Source of the DNA: Botrytis cinerea B05.10
Lineage: Eukaryota; Ascomycota; Leotiomycetes; Helotiales; Sclerotiniaceae
DNA length: 64,000 bases
Direction of reading: 5' to 3'
Assembly (NCBI RefSeq): GCF_000143535.2
Contig: NC_037311.1
Span: forward strand, 496,001 to 560,000
Made by a program: the position numbers and the translations under genes
In this document: positions 56,214 through 64,000 of the stretch, in pieces
Numbering within the stretch: position 1 is the stretch's first letter
How the letters are laid out: every line of letters starts with the position of its first letter
Notes under the pieces: generated by a model
Databases searched by the model: none
What the model was told of the DNA's origin: nothing
What the model saw: only the letters and a program-made list of their open reading frames with translations

Positions 56214-56745
56214 CTATTTGTACCCTACTTCGAATGGCTCCTTGTGGGAAACATTCGAGTGGAAGATGGGTATCAGCACCTCAAGATCTTCCAAAGAAGA
56301 ATTATTAGCATGCAAGTGAACCACTAGTTTGCCCAGGATTGGTAATTCTAGACCTGGGAACGAGGTTGTGACGACCTCAGCCAATCTTCGGGGCTGTCTG
56401 AGTTTCTGACGCTGCTGCTCGTCGATTCGAACTATTGTTCTCCGGACCGAGAATTCAAGTTGGACCTCAATGTTTCGAACTCGCCTCCAGAGTGGTGGAT
56501 ACGTATGCAGGACTGTTTCTAGGTCATCAACGAGCATACTAGGCGTCCACTTTCTTACCACCAAGATTTGTCCAACCATGACTTGAGCTTAAGTTCAAAT
56601 ATGTGTACGACACAAAAACTAAGTCGAAGCCTAGCTTGGCCATAGATAAAGTCTTCGAACCTGTCGTGTATCTTTTTGTTGACATAAGGAGAGCCATCTC
56701 AGTACGGATATCGTTGCAACCGACCATCATATACGATCCTATCAT
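56214..56745 (-). pseudogene. Possible degraded gene (two overlapping frames)
   Basis: Two minus-strand frames in different phases overlap and look like one protein: 56745-56539 (IRTEMALLMSTKRY..MAKLGFDLVF) followed by 56579-56214 (WTPSMLVDDLETVL..RRVRNIEVQLEF). The texture resembles fungal F-box-associated proteins that carry R-x-E-x-ALL and IRxI(E/R)VQLEF-like strands. A frameshift, or a missed intron near 56560, is needed to join them. The family is not identified, so confidence is low. Confidence 0.3.
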
Positions 56746-58698
56746 GTTGCCAAACTTGAGACGTCCAAAATTTCAATGATGCACAAAGATACACAGATGG
56801 ATTTTAGCAGGAAGCAAGTCAAATCATGACGTGAGTTCTACACGTTGAAATGCTGGACCACTTGCTTTCGCGGGTAGTAAAGACATGGTGAGGAGCTCAC
56901 TGGAATCCAGATCAGCAAACTCCTGAGTAATGAATATCGATTTCAAATGATCTCCTCTACTCGCCTGCTGTAAAGAAACATGAAAACTCAGAGGATAGTA
57001 ACAAACAATCTGGGAATTTTAATCTGTTTATTTGATAGTCTCAAGTGAGAATATCTCTTGATCTCCTCGAATGATCTCAAAACCACAAATAAAGGCTCAA
57101 ACAATGGTACTGAGACACTTACAACAAGATTCCGTTGGAAATCTTGAGTATGAAACTTTGAATCTCAAATTTTCAGGCTCTGTCATTTTTTCCTAGGATT
57201 TCTGTTGTAAGAAATCAAAAAGCATCAAGGCATGGAAGTAAACTCAATGAGATAATGTACTGGGGTCATTTGAAGCAGTCAAGATTGGGTCTGTAGAACT
57301 CATTCGATTACTACTCTAATGGATTCTTAGTTGATGAGGGCAGATCAGGTGGTTCGAGCTTGATAGTAGAAAAAAAGTAGGCTGCAAATCTGTATGTCTA
57401 GTAGTATATACTACTAGGCATACACATTCACTAACGTTTTCTCAACATAGATTTCAGGATACCTAAGAAATTGAGAATACTCATTTAGCGGCAGCAGAGA
57501 CTTGCAAAATATTTCAAATAACAAAAGTGGCTTAGCTTTTGCCCTCCTACTTCGGGTCTCAAATTGTTTCAAACAAGTTGTTTGGTTTGAATAGGTATAG
57601 ATAACACGAATTCTAGCAGGGGTTTTTTATATATATCTGTAGTTGGATGAGGTATGTATATCTATTCGAATTTTCTTTGAGGGAGGGGGAAACATACATG
57701 GAAACTATGTGAGATTCACAGGAATGAATGGTCTTGTGATGGAGAGCAATTTGCAAGAGAAACTGAAACAGATATTCTTGTTAACACTCCACCACATCCA
57801 GGTCTGCTATTATATTGGTTCGAACCAGTGAATCTTGGTTATCACGAAAGACGAAAGGCTTGAAAATTTGATGTTAAAATATGAATCTTGATGTCAAGTA
57901 TCTTCCTGATTTGTCAGATTCCCAAAGGCCAAGATTGGGAAAATATGTAATAATGAAAGAAGCCAGTAAAATCATTTGGCTAGATGGATCTACCCCTAAA
58001 ACTTGTTATGACGTTAGTATGCGTCTTATGCAGATGTATTGAATAGGTAGTCTGAGTAACTGACAGTCAAAGCCTTGCTTGCTGAACTGAAAAGCTAGTC
58101 TACAGAGCTGTGAAAAATAGGTATATATATCAATGCATTGTCTCTGGGTGGCTGTGATGAGTATCTCACTCATTTCTGAACAAAACTTACCATTTCTTGT
58201 TCAGATTCATTTTTGTTATGTATGGATGTCTTTCATCTCTATGTTGTGGTAGAGAAGGAAGAAATAAACAAAAAAAAAATAGGCGAAGTTTGAGTGAAAT
58301 TTTAAGGGGAGATATTGATTGGTCAACATGAACATTGAACTTCACTACATTCACTTTTCAAATTTACTGATTGAAAACAGATGAAACTGAAAAGTCCGGG
58401 GTCATCTAAAAGCTTTTCATGCTTTTTATATTTTGTACTAGCGTCATTAACCAATTCGAGTGAAGTCCTTGTGACCTTGAGTTATATTCTGAGTTGCAAA
58501 ATCCAACAAGTCCTCAAAAAGACAAAACAGCAACAAAATCTTCTAAAATTCACAACAACCCTCAAACTCTTTTCACTTCTTTTCCAAGTTCTTCAGACAA
58601 AAGAAAAACAATCTTTGCTGTGCAATAAATTGTTTCTCACTCAACACAAATCACCTCAACCTCCAGGTTCGAACTGTCTATCAAACAAATCATACAAA

Positions 58699-61600
58699 AT
58701 GGACTTCAGCAACGGTCTTGGGATATCATTTGGCACAAGCCATTCTGACTTTGGAGAAAGTGAAGATAACTACGAAGAATCAAATGAATCTCGCAAGAAT
58801 CGTCAAGTTCATCATGGTCAAAAGATGGAAGAAAGTGGAGAGACTGCAGAAGAACAAATATCGTTCGAGTCTTTACTTGCTGACCCTGAGGCCACTCCCC
58901 GACCAAGCTCTTCCTACCAAAATCAATTCACCCCCATCAATCAAACTTCACGTAGTGCACCAGCTCAGTCCTGTGGTCAACCACATCAATACAGCCAGCC
59001 GAGCGATCCCTTTCATCCTTTGGAAAACAATGGACATCTCCAGGGTCACATGAATGCTATTCTTACTTCGCATAACAACCGTGGCCAAGAAATCCCTCAA
59101 TCTTTGCAATTCGGCGGAGATCCGCAGTTCAATAGCCATGGTCACTCTGAGTATGGCTTCCAGAACATGTCGAACCAAACCCGAATGGGTACTCAACATG
59201 GTTCTGAAAACTCTGGTTTGCAATCTCAACAACTTGCACAGAACAATAATCAACAATACATGTCTTCCGCAAACATGCAACACCAAGAACATTCTGGTCA
59301 TCCTCCATCTTATAATCTTCAGACCTATCGAACTTTGTACCGGAACCAGGCAGATTTCAGCGAAGTGAGCGATAGTTTGAGCTTTCAGCCAAAGCCAGGT
59401 TGTTTGAGGCTCAGCAGATTTCGTCCAATGTACAACAACACAAGTCAGATGCAAGGAAATCAACTTGGCGATCAAGGTCAAAGTTTGTCTTCTGGAAGAC
59501 AAGGCAGAATCTCAAACGATAATAACATGAGAAGCAACAGCAGCAGCAACTGCAACAGCAACAAATCCTCTCGTCGCGCTCCCGCACGGAAAGACCAAGA
59601 GCCCGAAGAAGAGAGATACTGGAATGGATTCGACACATACCGCTCAATGTGGCCTGTTCAAGATTATGCTATTAAGAACATCTTGCCTGGATCATGTATT
59701 TCACACTTCACTCCTGGCGAGCAAGAGTTTGTCATTACAATGATGCAGTATCTAGGATTGAAAATTTGGCCAATTACGTGCACTGAGGATATCCAAAAAT
59801 TCATGGATCATGTCGAGTCAGTCAAATCGAATTTCAAGTCGAAACAAGCACGCCTTCGAGCAGAAGCTGGTTTGCCTGAGCTTCCTCCACCTGAAGAGAA
59901 TGAAAAATCTCGAAAAGATGATGAGCCTTCTCTACAGCCTACATCTTCATTCCCAGAAGTATCGCCTTATTTTGTTCTTGCCTCCGACCATGGAGAACCA
60001 ATCTTTGGCCAGGATCCAAGAGACTATCGCCTCGTAGGACAGGGCCACTCGCATCAACCAGATGATAGATCTTTCATACCAGTAGGCTCGGAACAAAGGA
60101 TCCTTTCAAGTAATAAGTTGTCAGCTCAAGAACTCAACTCGCAACTTCGTCCTCCACCTCTCATTACTCAACACTTTCATCCTCAAGCTTTCTCGTCACA
60201 TTACAGTATGCAGAATCAGCAAGGATATCCATTGATTCATCCAAGCAATTCATTCCATTCATCCATGGCTCAAGGAATGAACAGACCTTTGGATTTCTCG
60301 TATCAAGATGTCGGATTCAATGGTGGTCCACCACAGCAATACAGTCACCATGATTATGCGAATCAAGCACAGCAATACCATCATCATGGCCAAACTTTTG
60401 AGTACAGATCCTTTCATGGTTATTCCCCTCATTACTCCCATCCATATCTAAGTAACACTGCTGACCAAAATCTCCATCTAGCTCCACCCCCAGAAATAAT
60501 TGAAGAGCACGAGGAAGACGACGAACAGCAAGAGGAGGTAACAGGCACTGAGTCTTCGTCTCAGGCCGCAGAACAAGAACGCGAACATGGACAAAAACAG
60601 GAACAAGAACAGCTCGCACCCCCACGACAAGAAGAACCACAACAAGGGAAGGGGTATTATTATGTAGATGGGTGTGATGGAGAGAGGGTTTGGTGTGATG
60701 GAGTAGAAGGGGAGGGTAGTGAGGAGGAAAGTGAGGATGAAGATGGGGATGAATATGAAGATGAAAGTGAGGATGGGGATGAATGGGAGGAAGATGAACA
60801 GTTAAGAGGAGTCCCGGAATGGGTCAAGCAGGCTTTGACTGATGGACCGGAATTGGATAAGAATGAGGAAAGGAGAAAAGAAATAGAGTATCGGGCGATG
60901 ATGGCACGGAAGGTGAAAGAAATACTTGCCAGGAAGAAAGCGAAGGAGAGAGGAGAGATTCCAGGATTTGGGTTTGATAGCGGTTTTGGATCGATGGATA
61001 TTGAGTCATTGTTCGATGATGCAGAGAATCGTGAGGGGTATGATGTGAATCAATTCGATCCAGAGTCAACCGGTAAAGGGAAACGAAAATTGAGAATTAT
61101 TGATCCAGAAGATGATATCGATGAAGGATCGCCAGTTAAGAAATGGAAAGGAAAAGGTCGAGCCGCGGACTCAGATGAAGAATTGGATGAGCGAGAGGTG
61201 GCTAGGAAATACGCAGATAGGGATAAGAACACGGGGAAAACAAAAGTGTTTGAACTTGCAAAGGAAAAGGGAGTTGAAGATTACCTTTTTGGAGATTCTG
61301 CAGAAACGGCTCGAATAGCACAGGGTTTGGGTCTTCAAACTTTTGGGTATGAACGGGAAATGAATGGAGATGATGACGACCATATCTCCGAGGACACTGA
61401 TACCTTACAAAGTGGCTACAATACCACACGATATCCCAACAACTACGAACTTGAAAACGAATCCGCGACCGCAGATCCAGAGCTCGCTGCAACCGGTATC
61501 ATCCTCCCAGTCACATTTCCCGCCCCCTCACACGACACTTCTGAAGCCGATCTCGAAAGACCCCCCCAGCCAGCACCCTACCTTTCACTCCGCAACTTAG

Positions 61601-62742
61601 GCCCCTTCAATATCTTCCAGTCACTCCTCCTCACCCCCGAAATAATCCTCGAATTCGTGCGCTACCTCTCCCCCCAAAACCTCCTCACTCTCTATTCCAT
61701 CTCTCGTCCCTTCCACGCCATTCTCTCCCGCTGGATGGCCCACGCCATAAAATCCATCGTCAAACACCAAGCCCCCTACTCCTACACCATCTACCCCTTC
61801 GTCCTCTACCGCGAACTCAGCATGCCCGATCCTCTCGGCACCCTCAATCACTCCGGCCAAATCCGTCGGGTCCCCAGCCCCAAATACCACCAAATGGTAC
61901 TCCACCGCTGTCGCGTCGTACGCGACATCCTCGCCAGCCTCGCACGCCAGCATCTCCGCTGCCCCCCCGGCACAAACCACTCCCTCAAAAAAGTCTGGTT
62001 CCTCATGGATCTCTCCACAACCCTCGACCGCGTCCGACTGATCCACAACCGAGCCTTCTTCACCAACCAAGATCTATACAATATCCAGCACTTCATCGTG
62101 AAACTCGACATGCGACTCAACTGTCCCACCGACGGACCGGGTTCTGATTTCCTGCGCAAACTCATGCTCGGCCAGCGGGGCCTCACTCCGCTTTTCCGCT
62201 TGCTGACTCGAACCGCGTTTACAGATCTCTATGAATTGTACCACTACAGCGTGCGCTATTCCTACACCCCTCTTACTCCAGCGCCCGATCTGCATCTCGG
62301 ACTCTTTGGAGTTCCCGAACATGAAATCGGGACCGCGCATCTAGAGGGCTGGGGAAAGGGAACGAAACATCTAATGCGGATCGATGAGCTCGTGATGCGT
62401 GAAGCCACGCGCAGAGAATTGGGATTCAAAGAACATATTATGATGATGTTACTCTGGGGGTATGTAGATCCGGTGACGGGGGAGAATCTGCAGCCGAGTA
62501 GAGAGGAGATGTATATGAGCGACGGAGAAGGCGAGGAGTTGGAGAGCGAGGGAGATCCATGGGAGGGAACGGGGATGAATATGCAGAGATTGGAACAAGT
62601 TGTTTTAGGGAGGGCAGAGGAAAGTGATGAAGATGAAGATGAAGATGGACAGGAAGGAGAAGAAGAATGGGAGGATGACAATGAATTTGAAGATGAAACG
62701 ATCGACGCAGGGTTTCAGGAAATAGACGATCCTTGGCTGTGA
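58699..62742 (+). CDS. Large low-complexity protein with an F-box-like C-terminal region (hypothetical)
   Basis: A single exon. The ATG at 58699 gives 1347 residues. The frame is open upstream to an ATG at 58381 (+106 residues), but that stretch looks like a leader, and the context at 58699 (ACAAAATGG) is better. Residues 1-300 are Gln/Asn/Ser/His-rich and prion-like. A folded-looking segment lies at about 310-400 (WNGFDTYRSMWPVQDYAIKN..). Acidic Glu/Asp runs follow (nt about 60720-60790), then a basic region. At about 978-1015 there is an F-box-like motif (LTPEIILEFVRYLSPQNLLTLYSISRPFHAIL) followed by a helical region with W and Y residues, and an acidic tail. An F-box implies SCF ubiquitin ligase adaptors, but the match is loose. 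No named family is recognised. Confidence 0.65.
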   Translation: MDFSNGLGISFGTSHSDFGESEDNYEESNESRKNRQVHHGQKMEESGETAEEQISFESLLADPEATPRPSSSYQNQFTPINQTSRSAPAQSCGQPHQYSQPSDPFHPLENNGHLQGHMNAILTSHNNRGQEIPQSLQFGGDPQFNSHGHSEYGFQNMSNQTRMGTQHGSENSGLQSQQLAQNNNQQYMSSANMQHQEHSGHPPSYNLQTYRTLYRNQADFSEVSDSLSFQPKPGCLRLSRFRPMYNNTSQMQGNQLGDQGQSLSSGRQGRISNDNNMRSNSSSNCNSNKSSRRAPARKDQEPEEERYWNGFDTYRSMWPVQDYAIKNILPGSCISHFTPGEQEFVITMMQYLGLKIWPITCTEDIQKFMDHVESVKSNFKSKQARLRAEAGLPELPPPEENEKSRKDDEPSLQPTSSFPEVSPYFVLASDHGEPIFGQDPRDYRLVGQGHSHQPDDRSFIPVGSEQRILSSNKLSAQELNSQLRPPPLITQHFHPQAFSSHYSMQNQQGYPLIHPSNSFHSSMAQGMNRPLDFSYQDVGFNGGPPQQYSHHDYANQAQQYHHHGQTFEYRSFHGYSPHYSHPYLSNTADQNLHLAPPPEIIEEHEEDDEQQEEVTGTESSSQAAEQEREHGQKQEQEQLAPPRQEEPQQGKGYYYVDGCDGERVWCDGVEGEGSEEESEDEDGDEYEDESEDGDEWEEDEQLRGVPEWVKQALTDGPELDKNEERRKEIEYRAMMARKVKEILARKKAKERGEIPGFGFDSGFGSMDIESLFDDAENREGYDVNQFDPESTGKGKRKLRIIDPEDDIDEGSPVKKWKGKGRAADSDEELDEREVARKYADRDKNTGKTKVFELAKEKGVEDYLFGDSAETARIAQGLGLQTFGYEREMNGDDDDHISEDTDTLQSGYNTTRYPNNYELENESATADPELAATGIILPVTFPAPSHDTSEADLERPPQPAPYLSLRNLGPFNIFQSLLLTPEIILEFVRYLSPQNLLTLYSISRPFHAILSRWMAHAIKSIVKHQAPYSYTIYPFVLYRELSMPDPLGTLNHSGQIRRVPSPKYHQMVLHRCRVVRDILASLARQHLRCPPGTNHSLKKVWFLMDLSTTLDRVRLIHNRAFFTNQDLYNIQHFIVKLDMRLNCPTDGPGSDFLRKLMLGQRGLTPLFRLLTRTAFTDLYELYHYSVRYSYTPLTPAPDLHLGLFGVPEHEIGTAHLEGWGKGTKHLMRIDELVMREATRRELGFKEHIMMMLLWGYVDPVTGENLQPSREEMYMSDGEGEELESEGDPWEGTGMNMQRLEQVVLGRAEESDEDEDEDGQEGEEEWEDDNEFEDETIDAGFQEIDDPWL

Positions 62743-64000
62743 GTTGGAAAGATGGGAATTCGAACTTCGAGAAAGAATGGATAGCTTGATGCTATCATTA
62801 CATTAGGTCAACAGAAAAGAGACATGCCTTTTTTGTAACATATTGAACTGTAGGAAACACTCATGTAAATACAAGAATTTAATACCAGTAATAGTCAAAG
62901 AAACATGACAAATACCACTATAAGAGGGCTCGAGTGCATTTCCAATCTGCCTCTGCCATTTCTCCTTACACACATGAATCTCCCAAAACACAAACCCAGG
63001 ATCATCAACCCAGCCTTCGAATCTCGCAAGAAATACCTCTTTCTCCATTCAAATTTTCAATCGCCATCTCTCATAAGTATGACAATACCTCCAGTTCAGG
63101 CCTCATAAGCACCAAACAGAATCGAAGAACTTTATCGTCACGGACAGATCTGAGATTCTCTTAGTTCACGAAACACCAACCATAGTAGTATGTGGTAGTC
63201 ACAAATTCACCATCACAGCGAAATATAAAGTTCCAAAAGATTCAACTTCAACCATATGTATTCATTGGCGAAGCAGAAAAAACGAGAAGTGTTATCTGCA
63301 TCCTTCAGCCTATCTACTATACTACTGATTTTACCAATCCAGCAATTCACTCCTCTCCTCTAGATCCAACCACCTCAATCCCCCACCACAGAGTACATCT
63401 CACTGCACAACCTAACAACACCACCGCAAAACAGAAACAGTAAACACGAGAGGAAAAGTAAGCTTGCTACAATGAAAGAAATAATAACAACCTAATCACA
63501 TCCATCCATCCGTCCATGCATACCATCCCCTAACCATCGACCGTCATCAAAACGATCTACACCTTCCTAATAAACTACCATTCATCCATCCGTCCACCCC
63601 ATCCATGCCCAAGTTCCCCCAGCCTAGCGACCAAACCATCAAACCTTCTAGCAATCCAGCCCCAAATGTCCTAAATATCCACCTAAACCCCCACCCCAAC
63701 TAACCAATTATCGTATCAATAAAGAAAACGATAAATGCTTGAATGCTAGTATGTGTTTTCCCTTCTCCCAGAAATGTTACGAAGGAAAAAATAGACAGGA
63801 GAAGAGACTCAAAGTACTCGACACACGAAGTGCTGGAGAAGCCGAAACAAGGTAAAGACAACTTCATCGCAAGCACACACAAAACGAAAGGAAAAATACA
63901 AGAAAGCGCAATAAAGAAACTTGAAAACAACATGCAGAAATCCTAACCCTTCTCGAAAAATCCCCTTTGCCAATATCCATCACCATCGCCATCGCCATGC
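62743..64000. other. Intergenic region at the window end
   Basis: No gene is seen. CATC/CATCC repeats occur around 63490-63610 and 63980-64000. Short plus-strand frames around 62905-63443 have no features. Confidence 0.4.

Larger units (their letters stand above)
54983..58698. other. Gene-poor region
   Basis: About 3.7 kb with no intact recognised gene. A possible degraded gene lies at 56214-56745 (listed separately). Two plus-strand frames at 55590-55943 overlap in different phases and have no domain. From about 58381 an open frame runs into the F-box-like gene; it is more likely a leader than coding sequence. Confidence 0.45.

Overview
This window is nuclear DNA from a filamentous ascomycete. 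The introns are short, with GTAAGT/GTATGT-type donors, CTAAC/CTAAT branch sites and few introns per gene. Typical fungal families are present: a fungal P450, an MFS sugar porter, a Rad9/Crb2-type BRCT protein, an ERD2 receptor, complex I 78-kDa and mS33. Base composition, AT-rich intergenic DNA and the gene families suit Leotiomycetes, probably Sclerotiniaceae (Botrytis/Sclerotinia-like). That placement is inference, since no search could be run. There are no rRNA or CRISPR features and no recognisable intact tRNA or transposon.

Layout. Positions 1-7.5 kb are gene-poor and rich in tetra- and pentanucleotide microsatellites, with one possible gene remnant near 7.1-7.4 kb. At 7.5-8.8 kb lies a secreted Thr/Cys-rich protein (2 exons). 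At 9.16-10.47 kb I reconstruct a five-exon minus-strand gene whose introns all fall in phase 0; it has a coiled-coil-like basic region followed by a membrane segment. A long imperfect hairpin sits inside its third exon. Positions 12.8-16.7 kb hold a BRCT checkpoint adaptor. Positions 17.3-19.3 kb hold a decayed AAA ATPase. At 20.4-21.1 kb there is a small secreted Cys-rich protein with a knottin-like spacing, and at 22.0-22.8 kb a broken SnoaL-like secreted protein. Then come a 2H phosphoesterase (23.1-23.6), a cytochrome P450 (24.0-25.6) and an eight-exon sugar transporter (26.8-29.4).

From 31 kb on the window is housekeeping-dense: Rad17/Rad24 clamp-loader (31.1-33.9), PUF RNA-binding protein (34.9-37.7), mitoribosomal mS33 and RNase III in divergent arrangement (39.0-41.1), an Atg37/ACBD5-like acyl-CoA-binding membrane protein (42.0-43.1), a GFA/CENP-V-fold protein (43.3-43.9), a large protein with seven tandem SH3-like repeats (45.2-48.5), a UBL-WLM metalloprotease (49.5-50.5), ERD2 (51.1-51.9), and the complex I 78-kDa subunit with a 15-nt micro-exon and a GC-AG intron (52.4-55.0). 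Positions 55-58.7 kb are gene-poor with a possible degraded gene. The window ends with a large low-complexity F-box-like protein (58.7-62.7).

No operons or obvious secondary-metabolite cluster are seen. Two DNA-damage checkpoint genes (BRCT adaptor and Rad17) lie about 14 kb apart, separated by an accessory interval (17-30 kb) that holds the two pseudogenes, the small secreted protein, the P450 and the transporter. Exon coordinates given in the entries come from reading splice signals and frame by eye. They are internally consistent but not transcript-verified.
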